DNA of 43,611 nucleotides from Dehalococcoidia bacterium (GTDB lineage Bacteria > Chloroflexota > Dehalococcoidia > Dehalococcoidales > UBA2162), in assembly GCA_011191975.1 (NCBI GenBank), contig DUFA01000118.1, forward strand, positions 15,495-59,105, read 5' to 3'. Numbering within the stretch: position 1 is the first letter of the stretch; each line of letters begins with the position of its first letter. Of the stretch, positions 25,034-34,991 are shown piece by piece. Under the pieces are notes generated by a model. That model was not told where the DNA came from, ran no database searches, and saw nothing but the letters and a program-made list of their open reading frames with translations. A program made the position numbers and the translations under genes.

Positions 25034-26374
25034 ATGAAACCTATGATTCCGATAATACTCGAAACAGTAATTTTTATCAGAAATACTCTCAAAGACGCGA
25101 TCAGGATTATTACTTTTAAAGAAAAAATGAGGCTGGTTTGGCTAACCCCGTTTTATCAAAACACTTACTACCTGATGTCCGGCAACATTATAAATTCCGC
25201 ACTTGGTTGTATCTTCTGGATTATTGCAGCTAAGTTGTATGCTGCTGAAGTTGTGGGATTAGGTTCGGCAATTATATCTGCATTCAGACTGCTTGCCTTA
25301 TTCGCCGAACTGGGGCTGGGGATAAGTTTGGTACGTTATCTACCTGCCGCTGGAAAGAACGGAAATATTATGATAAATACCTGTTTTACGCTGAGCGGTT
25401 TGATTTCAGTGATTATTTCACTGATCTTCCTTTGTGGACTTAACCTGTGGTCACCGGCTTTACTTCCGGTTCGTCAGGATCCACTGTATTTTGCCGCTAT
25501 TATATTTTTTACTTTTTCAATAGTATTACAGCCATTAGCTCTCACTGTTCTTCTTGCCAAGCTGCAAACCAGAATCATATTCATAATAAACATAATTGCC
25601 GGAATTCTCGGTATAGTCCTTGTAGGCATATTTTCAATATTTACCGACGAAGCTCTGGGGTTAGTTTCGGCAATGGGTCTTGCGATCACTTTCACCCTTG
25701 TTCTTTGCGTTTTATGGTTCTTGCCGAGAGTGCAAAATGGATATCACCCTATACCAAGTATTAAGCTGGAAATACTTAAAGAAATGGCGAGTTATTCTGC
25801 CGGCAATTTTGTTAGTAAAGACTTAATTCTCATGGCAAATTTTATCCTACCTCTTATCGTAGTAAATACATTAAGTAGTGAGATGAATGCATATTTTTAC
25901 ATACCATGGTCGGTTGGGATTGTACTTCAATTTATTCCTGCAGCTATATCAAACTCTCTCTTCGCCGAAGCGTCTAATGAAGAGATTACTCTGCACGTAA
26001 ATACTCAAAAATCACTGAAACTGTTGCTTCTTTTTATCTTGCCGATGTTGTTGATAATAGTAGCAATTTCTAGTTTCCTGCTATTACTCTTCGGTCAGGA
26101 ATATTCAGAAAATGGCACATTACTACTCCGGGTACTGGCATTTTCGATTATCCCATGGGGGATAAATTATATATATATCGGTATTGCCAGAGTTAAAAAG
26201 AATATTAAAGGATTAATACTAATACCAGCTGTTGCATCCAGTTTAAGCCTTGGTCTTAGCTATATTCTGATGGTGCAGATAGGTCTTGTTGGGATCGGGC
26301 TGGGCTACCTTGCCGGACAAAGTGCCGTTGCCATACCGGTGTTGCTTAATCTCTGTCGTTCGCGTAATTCCTAA
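25034..26374 (+). CDS. Polysaccharide flippase (Wzx/MOP superfamily)
   Basis: The 446-residue protein has about 12-14 hydrophobic helices and the N-terminal layout of oligosaccharide flippases: YYLMSGNIINSALGCIFWIIAAKLYAAEVVGLGSAI, then ELGLGISLVRYLP. MOP exporters turn lipid-linked sugar units across the cytoplasmic membrane. Its presence shows that the locus builds a lipid-linked glycan inside the cell and exports it. The ribosome site is poor (GAGACGG). It is downstream of the GT2 gene and convergent with the FrhB-like gene. Confidence 0.85.
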   Translation: MKPMIPIILETVIFIRNTLKDAIRIITFKEKMRLVWLTPFYQNTYYLMSGNIINSALGCIFWIIAAKLYAAEVVGLGSAIISAFRLLALFAELGLGISLVRYLPAAGKNGNIMINTCFTLSGLISVIISLIFLCGLNLWSPALLPVRQDPLYFAAIIFFTFSIVLQPLALTVLLAKLQTRIIFIINIIAGILGIVLVGIFSIFTDEALGLVSAMGLAITFTLVLCVLWFLPRVQNGYHPIPSIKLEILKEMASYSAGNFVSKDLILMANFILPLIVVNTLSSEMNAYFYIPWSVGIVLQFIPAAISNSLFAEASNEEITLHVNTQKSLKLLLLFILPMLLIIVAISSFLLLLFGQEYSENGTLLLRVLAFSIIPWGINYIYIGIARVKKNIKGLILIPAVASSLSLGLSYILMVQIGLVGIGLGYLAGQSAVAIPVLLNLCRSRNS

Positions 26375-26421
26375 AATAAATTAGAGGTGAAAATAGATAT
26401 TCTAATATTGGGTTTCTGGAC

Positions 26422-27753
26422 TCAGAACCCTCGGACTATCCGTGCAACTATCCTGTAAAGACCGAGAGACTTGATAATCCTGAGTACTATGATCCTTGAA
26501 ATACTGGACCAACGTGAAAGACTCCAGAGACACCTCCACAGGAAGTGTCTTTTACCCAGATACGTATAGAAATAGCAGGATAAACCGCTAAAATAGGCGG
26601 TAACTCTTGGTTTAAGGAATGTCGTTTTATATTCTGGTACCTTTTTACTCATTCGCCTCAGTAAAAAGAAACGTGCCGGTACACTTTTCTTGAATTTTAT
26701 TACTTGCCTTGTAGACCAGATTACTTTGTCTCGTATTATTGGTTCGAGTGAAATTGCTTGTTTGTCCAACGCATTTTGGAGTAGCCGTTCCCCTGTTTTA
26801 CTCCGTGAAATGATTATCGATGTGCCCATAGGGTCTATTGAGTACTCTCCAATCCAGGCATCGCCAAAGCTGATGTCTGATAATTCACTAACCATGTCAA
26901 CACATAAAGTACAACGATTCGGCTTGAAAAATGAGCCAAACCCACTCCCCCAATAATCATTTAATGGTAGATTGATCACTTTATTTTTTAGAGTAATGCT
27001 CATTCTCCCTGGCCAGCCTTCACCGCGGTAATCCAGTCTTTTTACGTCGTCTCTTCTGATTTTAACCTTGTGGAGTATATAATCTGTTGCTTGAAAAGTT
27101 GGAACGTGATTGCAGAACAATCCAAAGTGAAATGCTATTTTCTTCTTAAGGCTGTTATGCAGGATCTCTGCTTTCCTTAAGCCGTGTAGATGGCAAGGAA
27201 GTCCGACAACAGCAAACCTCTCGTGCTCTCCCACCTGAAGGATTTCCTTCAAAGCTATATTTGCAGGGACAGGGCAGTATATGGACCTAGCGGCAGAAAT
27301 GATATCTTCTCTAGTTCGGGCAATAAAAGGTTGAGGCTCAAGAGGATTTTCCTCAGTCATTCTAGATACCAGAGCACCATCGATAAGCCCTTCTTCCAGG
27401 GCAAAAATAAGCAATGCTGTTACCAGACCTCCCGAAGCTGAGTGATACCTGATTTCATTGTCGAAAGCATAACCGGTGTAGAAGTTATGATAGTTACCAA
27501 GAAGGATATCCTCTGCTTCCCTGCCGAATATTTCCCGGTTTAACGCGTTGAACTCTATACCGTGTCCCGGACAAACCTTGAAGCAAATTTCGCATTCATT
27601 GCACTTTTTTCTGTCCAGTTTGGGGAGATAAATTCCCTTTTCATAATCGATTACCATTTCAATGGCGTTTTGGGGACAAGTGCCTGAGCAAGTCCCGCAT
27701 CCGGTACACAGTTTGTTTCCTATAACCTGCTCAATAGTCTTGTTTTTATTCAT
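26422..27753 (-). CDS. FrhB-like iron-sulphur flavoprotein (coenzyme F420 hydrogenase beta-subunit family)
   Basis: The 443-residue protein has an N-terminal double 4Fe-4S ferredoxin domain (Cys16, 19, 22, 26 and Cys51, 54, 57, 61). A coenzyme F420 hydrogenase/dehydrogenase beta-subunit domain follows (YHSASGGLVTALL, VGLPCHLHGLRKA, FGLFCNH, LSDISFGDAWIGEY). Members linked to polysaccharide pyruvyl transferases occur in many glycan clusters and probably reduce or modify a sugar or flavin. Such a transferase is encoded at 28561-29979 on the same strand. The fold does not prove use of F420. Its exact reaction is unknown. Confidence 0.8.
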   Translation of the reverse strand: MNKNKTIEQVIGNKLCTGCGTCSGTCPQNAIEMVIDYEKGIYLPKLDRKKCNECEICFKVCPGHGIEFNALNREIFGREAEDILLGNYHNFYTGYAFDNEIRYHSASGGLVTALLIFALEEGLIDGALVSRMTEENPLEPQPFIARTREDIISAARSIYCPVPANIALKEILQVGEHERFAVVGLPCHLHGLRKAEILHNSLKKKIAFHFGLFCNHVPTFQATDYILHKVKIRRDDVKRLDYRGEGWPGRMSITLKNKVINLPLNDYWGSGFGSFFKPNRCTLCVDMVSELSDISFGDAWIGEYSIDPMGTSIIISRSKTGERLLQNALDKQAISLEPIIRDKVIWSTRQVIKFKKSVPARFFLLRRMSKKVPEYKTTFLKPRVTAYFSGLSCYFYTYLGKRHFLWRCLWSLSRWSSISRIIVLRIIKSLGLYRIVARIVRGF

Positions 27754-27899
27754 ATCACTACAAATATTATGCTTGATTTTCTGCGATTATATCCAATACA
27801 ATCTTCAGAATTCAAGAGGCGACATTTTCCTCTTGACCGGTATTTATATTTTTCGTACTATCAGAACACCAGTTCTATTTAGTAGCAAGGAAATGAAAA

Positions 27900-28541
27900 A
27901 TGTGTTCTATGCTTGATCCTGGTCTGGTATTGTATTTACCGTTACAAAGGCTGGATGGTACTTCTTTATTATCAGGAGATGCTTCAGGACGTCTGGTAAT
28001 GAATTCCGGCGCTTTCTGGACATTCCAGGGCATGAATTTCGACGGTATCGATGACTTAATAAACTGCGGAGGAAATTCGGCTTTTAACTCTCAGCAGTAT
28101 ACTCTGACCTGCTGGTTTAGGACCACCGCATTTAGTCCAGACACAGATATAGGTCATAGGTTAGTCAATATAGCCAGGGCAAGTGGCGGCGAAAGCAAAA
28201 TTGCACTGAGGTTAAAGAATAACATAGCCGATCTATTTTGGATAAAACCCAATACAATAGGTGATTCAGTTCCAACCGATATTACCGTCAATAATGGTCA
28301 ATGGCATCATCTGGTAGGTACAACCGACGGTACGATATTTTCTGTTTACCTGAACGGCGATTATAAAGCTTCAAAATTATCCTCGTTACATACGAATTTC
28401 TATTGTCTGTGTATTGGTTCTATCCATACCGGAACCGGATCCTATAACGGTACACTTGGTGAAATCCGGTTATATAATCGAGTCCTTACTTCTCTGGAAA
28501 TTCAACGTAACTATCTCGCTACGAAGCAGTGGTATCGATGA
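27900..28541 (+). CDS. LamG/concanavalin A-like domain protein
   Basis: The 213-residue protein is a single jelly-roll LamG_3-type domain: GLVLYLPLQRLDGT, MNFDGIDDLINCG, YTLTCWFRTT, NNGQWHHLVGTTDGT, SVYLNGDYK and GTLGEIRLYNRVLTSLEIQRNY. Such domains bind glycans or serve as structural lectin modules. No signal peptide or anchor is seen, which is unusual for a domain that normally works outside the cell. AAGGA lies about eight bases before the ATG. It sits on the plus strand between two minus-strand glycan genes and its 3' end nearly abuts the pyruvyl transferase gene. Confidence 0.8.
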   Translation: MCSMLDPGLVLYLPLQRLDGTSLLSGDASGRLVMNSGAFWTFQGMNFDGIDDLINCGGNSAFNSQQYTLTCWFRTTAFSPDTDIGHRLVNIARASGGESKIALRLKNNIADLFWIKPNTIGDSVPTDITVNNGQWHHLVGTTDGTIFSVYLNGDYKASKLSSLHTNFYCLCIGSIHTGTGSYNGTLGEIRLYNRVLTSLEIQRNYLATKQWYR

Positions 28542-28560
28542 TAGAAACATCAAAAGTGTT

Positions 28561-29979
28561 TCACACACTCTGTTTCCAGTTGGAGAGTCCTTCTGACTTA
28601 TTAATCAATTCGCAGATCAGTTCAGCATTTCGGAGGGAAGCGTCTTGTATTTCCTTTATCCTGGAATGCATTTCACGCTTTATTGTTTCTCGGTGCGACC
28701 ATGCATTTTCTACTTTCATTATTACTTCATCGAACGTAAAACTGTTACAGACGTATTTTTCCTGTCCCGTCATTCTCATGATTCCATGATGACGCTGGCT
28801 GACAGGTATTAATATCGTCGGGATACATTGGGACATGGCAGCAATAGCGGCATGCATTCTCGATGATATAAACATATCACATTTTCCGATAATACCCTTT
28901 AATTCCTCTGATATGTAGATATTTTGGATCACCTTAATTCTATCCTGATTTTTCGTCCTTCGGCGGATTTCCTGAGCAGTATTACTATCTTCAAATATTC
29001 CTTCATGGCGTATATGAGGAATTATCATAATATCGGTGTCCAGGCTATCGATAATCTGGTCGATAATATTTGACGTTTGATTCTGCGTTATATATCTTGT
29101 TTTAATTCTATTTAAATATCCGGTATGCATGAATATTCCTAATACAACCTTAATAATGCTTTCAGGTAGAAAATACCTTCCTAGCCCATACGCAAGGTTT
29201 ATCAATGCCACGACTCTAGATTTCTTCATTTCTTCTTTCAGGTTGGTCGTAGAGCTCAGCGTTAATCCGATAACAGGCTTGATACTTTTTTTTATACCTT
29301 CGTCATTGAGTATTTCAGATATTCTTCCCTCAGGAACAGGTTTGAGAAGGAAAGCAGGATCGGCTGTCAGATATATCGGAGGTTTATTCACTCCGAGTTC
29401 CACCAGGTATTCCCGGCTGATTTCATCCCGTAGGGTTATCAGGTCTACCTTATTGAGAAGGCGTTTAGCAATAAATCTACTCATTGCGTTGTTAAAAGGC
29501 CCAACTGATTCGGCGTACAGCACTACTGGTTTCTTCAGTAACATGGCAAGTAGAATTTCCTTTGAGTGCTCAATGAAACCACGAATACCGAAGTCTTCAC
29601 TGTATAGATTAGTGCCGAGGTGGATAATAATATCTGCATTCTGGAATTCTTTTAATTTTCGGTTGCGGAGCAGTAATTTTCCATTAATTTTTAACGAATG
29701 TAGTATATTCCATGAAACAACAAGTACAAGGTTTAGAGAAGCTAATAGCGAATACCAGAGTGAAAACGGCCTGTAAGAAAAGATATTTCCCTTTACAACT
29801 CTTATATTATGTTCAGCGGCAAATTGATCTGAAAACTGAATGAGTGTTGATATTTCGGCTTGCGGGATAACTTCCTGTATCGACTCGACCGTACAAATCA
29901 TTATCGCACGAGTCCCCTGATTACCTTCGCACCCATAGGTATGTTCGAAGGTGGGATTAGTGATTAAGATTTTCACCAT
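28561..29979 (-). CDS. Polysaccharide pyruvyl transferase family protein (CsaB/WcaK-like)
   Basis: The 472-residue protein matches the polysaccharide pyruvyl transferase family: a GCEGNQGTRAIMICTVES start, DIIIHLGTNLYSEDFG, LITLRDEISREYL, IMIIPHIRHEG, CDMFISSRMHAAIAAM and a QCIPTILIPVSQRHHG segment. Family enzymes attach pyruvate ketals to sugars, or act as GT-B-like transferases. In S-layer bacteria CsaB-type pyruvylation anchors S-layer proteins. Here the family pairing with a FrhB-like protein is the better guide to function. It starts 17 bases after the preceding glycosyltransferase stop. Confidence 0.8.
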   Translation of the reverse strand: MVKILITNPTFEHTYGCEGNQGTRAIMICTVESIQEVIPQAEISTLIQFSDQFAAEHNIRVVKGNIFSYRPFSLWYSLLASLNLVLVVSWNILHSLKINGKLLLRNRKLKEFQNADIIIHLGTNLYSEDFGIRGFIEHSKEILLAMLLKKPVVLYAESVGPFNNAMSRFIAKRLLNKVDLITLRDEISREYLVELGVNKPPIYLTADPAFLLKPVPEGRISEILNDEGIKKSIKPVIGLTLSSTTNLKEEMKKSRVVALINLAYGLGRYFLPESIIKVVLGIFMHTGYLNRIKTRYITQNQTSNIIDQIIDSLDTDIMIIPHIRHEGIFEDSNTAQEIRRRTKNQDRIKVIQNIYISEELKGIIGKCDMFISSRMHAAIAAMSQCIPTILIPVSQRHHGIMRMTGQEKYVCNSFTFDEVIMKVENAWSHRETIKREMHSRIKEIQDASLRNAELICELINKSEGLSNWKQSV

Positions 29980-29996
29980 TTTATATATTCCGTCTC

Positions 29997-31217
29997 CTAT
30001 AATTCTATCCCGGAAGCTGTGAATGCTTGATCGAATAATTGTACGCAGTCATACCTGTCGGCAAGTTGACTGATATTCTTGTGGTATTCACGCCATAATT
30101 CGTCGTTAGTTAGCAGTTTCAGCATCGCATCAACCATTTCTTCCTTGTTGTAGCCTATTGCGAAACCGGCTTTCTTTTCGTTAATTACATTGGCAAGTTC
30201 AGGAACCTTTGTCATTATAACCGGTGTACTGCACTCGATGTACTCTTTGATCTTTGCTGGATCAGTGTACTGTATCGAGTATGCAACTCTGGGAACGTAG
30301 GGAGCGACAGAAACTGCACATCTGGATAGAATCTCTTTTGCTTTAGCACGATCGGACATGAAACCATAAAAGACGACATTATTGTCTAGACTTTTTTCAT
30401 GAACCATTGCCTTTAACAATTGCTCATTATCGCCGGAACCGATAATTTTCAACGTCACACTAGGAACAGTATTGACTATATCTTCCATCGCTTCTAAAAC
30501 GAGCCCTATTCCTATCTCTTCATTCAGCCTGCCTATGTACCCGATACTGGTACGCTCGATGTTACTTTCAGATTTATTCATCCTCATCTCCATGTCGATC
30601 CCTATAGGGACAACCAGCCTGGGAATGCTTTCTTTTTTTATTGTGCCTTCATTCCGGTTAATATCCAACAGCCTTGAAGTAAAATACCAGACCGCGTCCG
30701 AATTGTTCTGGGCAAGTTCATCCGCATATCTGTAAAACCAGGAAAAGAATGTGCTAAGCTGTTTCTTTTTCTCCAGTGGAAAATGATCGCCGATAATTGA
30801 GAAAACCTTCTTTACAAGCTGAAGCCTACGTAAGACCAATCCTGAAAAGGGATAAGGAGAATCGATAGCAATGAAAAGATCATATTTTATCCTGGACCTG
30901 AGTACTGACAGCAGAATACCAGACATTACCAGGATGTAGTATAGAATCCTGCGAATCTTTTGCCATTTCAACACAAAACCCAAGCCAGCACCTATCTTGA
31001 AACTCATATCAAGCCTGCCATTGCTGTAATGTGAAACATGCAGAAAGTCCATTCCCGGTTGGTAATAGCGTGTGTGGAGGTTTTCCATGAACGTGAACGA
31101 TTTTACTCGGTCGCGGAGATATTTGGCTAAGAGGTTCTCCGGACCTCCAGCCAAAACGCCGACTTCAATAACCTTTAAATCCGATAATCGAGGAGTTCCA
31201 GTGCTATTGTTATTCAT
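29997..31217 (-). CDS. GT-B glycosyltransferase (family 4-like)
   Basis: The start is the ATG at 31217, overlapping the upstream TGA as TGATG, with GGAGAGG upstream. The 406-residue protein has a GT4-type C-terminal domain: SIGYIGRLNEEIGIGLVLEAM, LKIIGSGDNEQLLKAM, VVFYGFMSDRAKAKEIL, and the donor-binding region around SVAPYVP and KIKEYIECSTPVI. The N-terminal part contains a hydrophobic stretch near residues 90-105. It probably transfers a nucleotide-activated hexose in the cytoplasm. It is translationally coupled to the Gfo/Idh/MocA gene. Confidence 0.83.
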   Translation of the reverse strand: MNNNSTGTPRLSDLKVIEVGVLAGGPENLLAKYLRDRVKSFTFMENLHTRYYQPGMDFLHVSHYSNGRLDMSFKIGAGLGFVLKWQKIRRILYYILVMSGILLSVLRSRIKYDLFIAIDSPYPFSGLVLRRLQLVKKVFSIIGDHFPLEKKKQLSTFFSWFYRYADELAQNNSDAVWYFTSRLLDINRNEGTIKKESIPRLVVPIGIDMEMRMNKSESNIERTSIGYIGRLNEEIGIGLVLEAMEDIVNTVPSVTLKIIGSGDNEQLLKAMVHEKSLDNNVVFYGFMSDRAKAKEILSRCAVSVAPYVPRVAYSIQYTDPAKIKEYIECSTPVIMTKVPELANVINEKKAGFAIGYNKEEMVDAMLKLLTNDELWREYHKNISQLADRYDCVQLFDQAFTASGIEL

Positions 31218-32275
31218 CAATCCTCTCCGACCAACTTCGAATAACTGACAGGCCTGTTTTCAAGAATACTTAGTTTAGCCGCTTCCAGCACGGCGTTTGT
31301 CATGACGGCATGGTCGACTGTAATCGGTATTTCGCCGTTTCCCTTAACGGCATTTATGAAATCAAGGATCAAAGGTTTGTAATATATATTAGCTCCATTA
31401 AAATAAGAGCCTGACAACACACCATTCCCGATTCTCCACATCTTACTGAAAAAATACCTGATATCATTAAAAGGCGTAGAGAATCCGTGAACCTCCGAGT
31501 AAGAATCGTTCCTAATATCAAGGAGAATATTTCCGGCGGTTCCATGAACATCGAGAATGAATTTCAGTACCGATGCAGTCATCCATGATATGTCGGTAGT
31601 AACAATCGAACCGTCTTCAAATTCAATCGTAATCACCGCATAGTTGATAAAGTCCATATTACCGTGGCTGAAATCACCACCGGCGGCGTACACAGTTTTT
31701 ACTGGAGAAAAATTTTTCATGTAGAGGATCATATCAATCATGTGAGGACCGAAGTCATAGAGTACTCCACCCTGATGGTACAACCAAGTATTCAATGTCC
31801 AGCTGCTGGGAAAGCTAGTGAGTCCCAAGCCGTGTATGGTAACGATGTTTCCCAGGTACCCACCGGATATTCTTTTTGCTACTCTTCCCACTGACGGGGC
31901 ATATCTCCAGTTATGAACCACGCAAAGGTTTATATCATTAGCTTTGATGATTTTTTGTATTTCGACGGCGTCTTCAAGAGTAACGGACAACGGTTTTTCA
32001 ACAAGGATATGCTTTCCCTGATCTGCCGCAGTTTTTATTACATCCAGGTGTGTTTGCGTCGGTGTACATATATCGACCAGTTCAATGGAATTATCTTCAA
32101 GGAGTGTTTCGCAGTCGGGAACGTACCTGGTAATACCAAACTCGTCAGCTACTTTCTCTGCGAGTGACAGGTCAAGGTCGGCAATACCGACTATTTCTAT
32201 TTCAGGTATAGTCCGGTATGCAGGCAGGTGACCTCTTCTCGCGATTGCTCCGGCGCCGATTATACCGATTTTCAT
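31217..32275 (-). CDS. Gfo/Idh/MocA-family oxidoreductase
   Basis: The ATG at 32275 overlaps the preceding TGA (TGATG); an extra TTG codon before it is not needed. The 352-residue protein has the N-terminal Rossmann motif GIIGAGAIARRGHLPAY and the conserved EKPLSVT (Lys of the EKP motif), followed by LCVVHNWRYAPSVGRV and GGVLYDFGPHMIDMI. Such enzymes oxidise or reduce sugars or nucleotide sugars with NAD(P). In this operon it likely forms a modified sugar for the glycan. It lies between the DUF362 gene and the glycosyltransferase, with overlaps on both sides. Confidence 0.85.
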   Translation of the reverse strand: MKIGIIGAGAIARRGHLPAYRTIPEIEIVGIADLDLSLAEKVADEFGITRYVPDCETLLEDNSIELVDICTPTQTHLDVIKTAADQGKHILVEKPLSVTLEDAVEIQKIIKANDINLCVVHNWRYAPSVGRVAKRISGGYLGNIVTIHGLGLTSFPSSWTLNTWLYHQGGVLYDFGPHMIDMILYMKNFSPVKTVYAAGGDFSHGNMDFINYAVITIEFEDGSIVTTDISWMTASVLKFILDVHGTAGNILLDIRNDSYSEVHGFSTPFNDIRYFFSKMWRIGNGVLSGSYFNGANIYYKPLILDFINAVKGNGEIPITVDHAVMTNAVLEAAKLSILENRPVSYSKLVGED

Positions 32276-33186
32276 CAAGACTTACCTCCAGTGGTCCTGA
32301 ATTCCTTCCGGCTTCTTTTCTGTAGAAAGGTACCGACTTTATTCACGAGAAACGTTTCCAGTTGATTGATTTCAAAATCCACCTTCGGTACTTTATCACC
32401 TTTGAGTTCATATCTCATCGAACCTACTCCGGAAGAGGCGCTTTTCCGAATATGCCCGATAAGCCATGGATTGAAACCCATTAACCTTGCTCCGAAAGCA
32501 TCGGTTGCCACGGGATCCTGGCTGCAGATTATGGTATTCAACTGGACGGGAACACCGCATGCAGGTCCCCACGTACCGCCCATCGCGATTATTCCATCGA
32601 CAAGGCATAGATCGGGACGTATCGCTTTGTTTACGTCGGCAATAACGTCATCAAGTTTAGGATGATAAATGTTCTTTTCCGGTATCGGCAAGCAGCCGAA
32701 CTGATTTTTAAGACAGCATGTAATCGTAGGTAGGGGATTGGTCTTTAACTTAGGTAGGGTAACAAAAAAGTTCGGCTTATCAAATATTTCAGGAATTGGA
32801 ATATTCCTGAAATACCGACCATTTATCTTCCTGTCTATGATATTTTGCTTTGAGAGGTTGATAAACTCGGCGTTCCATTTCTGTAAAACCGGTACATAAC
32901 CAAACCACTGGATAAATTTGTCTGCTAGGACGACGGTAGCGTCACTCTCCACTACGAAAATCCTGAGATTTTCATAGTCGGTCCTCAAATATTTTAATGT
33001 AGCATCGAGGAACAGAGGATGAGTAATAGCCCCGGTTTCAGGCATTCGTGCGTCGCACATATTAATCTTGATAATGACAGTGTGGTTGTTTGAGAGTTTG
33101 AGTGGTGGAAGGTGATTTAACGCCCGTCGTATATTTTTAAAAGCATTTTCATATAGCGATAAGGATATCGAGATGGTACTTTTCAT
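32275..33186 (-). CDS. DUF362-domain protein
   Basis: The 303-residue protein is a DUF362 family member (COG2006): HTVIIKINMCDA, RIFVVESDATVV, NFFVTLPKLKTNPLPTITCCLKNQFGCLP, CLVDGIIAMGGTWGPACG and QDPVATDAFGARLMGF. The family is often fused or adjacent to ferredoxin domains, but no cluster-binding Cys set is present here. Its biochemical role is unknown. Stop and start overlaps with both neighbours (ATGA upstream, TGATG downstream) show that it is a regular part of the glycan operon. Confidence 0.8.
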   Translation of the reverse strand: MKSTISISLSLYENAFKNIRRALNHLPPLKLSNNHTVIIKINMCDARMPETGAITHPLFLDATLKYLRTDYENLRIFVVESDATVVLADKFIQWFGYVPVLQKWNAEFINLSKQNIIDRKINGRYFRNIPIPEIFDKPNFFVTLPKLKTNPLPTITCCLKNQFGCLPIPEKNIYHPKLDDVIADVNKAIRPDLCLVDGIIAMGGTWGPACGVPVQLNTIICSQDPVATDAFGARLMGFNPWLIGHIRKSASSGVGSMRYELKGDKVPKVDFEINQLETFLVNKVGTFLQKRSRKEFRTTGGKS

Positions 33187-34841
33187 TTGGTTTCACCAAT
33201 ATACAAATCCACATCCTGGTTGACATAGACAAGATTATAGTGAGTCGATTTTTCCAACCAGCCACGCGCTTCAGGAACCGTTCGTGTATCATCGTAATTA
33301 AACTCCTGTATTGACTGTTCGTATCTGCCAACATTAATATATTGAGGTTTATCATTTTTAATATACTCACTAGTGAATAAATTATTATCACATTCCAGTT
33401 GTTGAAAATCAACTTTATAATAACCTGCATATGAATATTGCCATGGTCTAAGCCCTCCTATCAGGTATCCGCCCCTCGTGTTATCCTGGATGAAATGCCA
33501 ATAGGAAATCTCCCCGCGAGGTACAGTGTCTCTAACAGCATTGCCATAATGAGAAATTACGTGCAGAGGAAGGGCGATCAGCAACGCAAGACATAGAATA
33601 CCAGATGAAATCCTGTAATTGAGCAACCTTACACCGAAATATCCTATGGGAACAAGGACGAACATATAAGTACGCATTATGAGTTCAAAGGTGTACAAAC
33701 CGGTAAACGTCATAAATATTGCCACTACCGCTAAGGCCAGAATAGTGCTATCGGCTTTCTCTTTGAATTTACGGGAGATAATAGCACCAGCTAAACCGAG
33801 TACACAAAATAAAGCGCTGAATGATATCCGAAGAATATTGATACTGGTATGAGATGGACTGATAGTAGTGTTGGATCCAGTAAAGAAACTGGTAAACAGT
33901 GTATCAAGCCTGAAAGCACGGTCCAGAAAAATCGGTAACTGGTATTCAAACTGGGTTGTAGCCCCATATATGGTCCAGGCAATAATAAACACGGCTGCAG
34001 TAATCAGAACGCTTATTAACTTTGTTTTTTTAGTAATCCATAATGCCGCTATGCTGAGAAATCCAGCAATAGAGGTTAGTATATGGGTTACCACTAAAGA
34101 CGCCATAAATATGATAGCTTTCAATCTTTCGGCAACTGTAATATTTCCTTCGTTTACCATGCCTGCCTTAATAAGTACTGCAATCAGAAACATGAGGAGA
34201 AAAAACGCCATTCCCTGAGGAGAAACGTTGATTTGACCAATCCAGTTACCCAGATAGAATATCCAGAGAGCTGCCCAACGGTAATTGTTCCTGGAAATGG
34301 TATGCTTAAAAAAGAAATAAAGCGGTAATAACACGAAAAACTGCATGAGAAAGGTGCCGAAGTATGCTATCACATCAATACTATTAATCTCTGAGATATC
34401 TTCAAATATTGATTGAAATATACACATGCCCGGCCAATTGTGATACCAGAGTACGGGATCGAGACGGTCGAAAAGATGAATGTAGTCAACGTAACAGAAG
34501 TAGAAAGAATATGTGGTATCCATAAAGACAGAATTGCTGCCAATCAGTACTGGAGTTAACCATAACATTACGATTAACCAGCATAGCTGGAAGCATAATA
34601 ATCTGCTGTGATTTTGGGGTGAACTCCATAAAATAAATGATGCGATAGTATGTATGCTAAGAGCTACAAAAAATATAACCGGAAGGCTATGGATGAGTCC
34701 GTAGAAACCTATATTCAATTCAGCAAGAATAAGGCTTACAGCCCATAATAACAAAGATATACCGGTAAGAAATATGGAAATTCTTTTTAAAGAGAAATGC
34801 GATATTACAGAATTAGCAATTACTTCAGGATTTGCTGCCAT
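33183..34841 (-). CDS. Multi-pass membrane protein, probable GT-C glycosyltransferase
   Basis: The 552-residue protein has a dozen or more hydrophobic helices from residue 15 to about 430 and a soluble C-terminal tail of about 120 residues. An extracytoplasmic-type loop near residues 115-140 contains HLFDRLDPVLWYHNWPG, with acidic residues where GT-C enzymes act. It resembles the second membrane protein gene (22298) in layout but not clearly in sequence. It heads the minus-strand operon that runs to the pyruvyl transferase. Polymerase (Wzy-like) function is the main alternative. Confidence 0.6.
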   Translation of the reverse strand: MAANPEVIANSVISHFSLKRISIFLTGISLLLWAVSLILAELNIGFYGLIHSLPVIFFVALSIHTIASFILWSSPQNHSRLLCFQLCWLIVMLWLTPVLIGSNSVFMDTTYSFYFCYVDYIHLFDRLDPVLWYHNWPGMCIFQSIFEDISEINSIDVIAYFGTFLMQFFVLLPLYFFFKHTISRNNYRWAALWIFYLGNWIGQINVSPQGMAFFLLMFLIAVLIKAGMVNEGNITVAERLKAIIFMASLVVTHILTSIAGFLSIAALWITKKTKLISVLITAAVFIIAWTIYGATTQFEYQLPIFLDRAFRLDTLFTSFFTGSNTTISPSHTSINILRISFSALFCVLGLAGAIISRKFKEKADSTILALAVVAIFMTFTGLYTFELIMRTYMFVLVPIGYFGVRLLNYRISSGILCLALLIALPLHVISHYGNAVRDTVPRGEISYWHFIQDNTRGGYLIGGLRPWQYSYAGYYKVDFQQLECDNNLFTSEYIKNDKPQYINVGRYEQSIQEFNYDDTRTVPEARGWLEKSTHYNLVYVNQDVDLYIGETK

Positions 34842-34991
34842 AATCTTCTTTTTTATTTCCCTCTAATTTTACCTTGCGACAATGAAATGCCAGATAAATA
34901 AAACATACTGCCTGAGTCACATAATGCACTCAACATAGGATTTTTCACTACATGCTATTAGTAAATCCATAATGAAGACACTCAATGCTAG

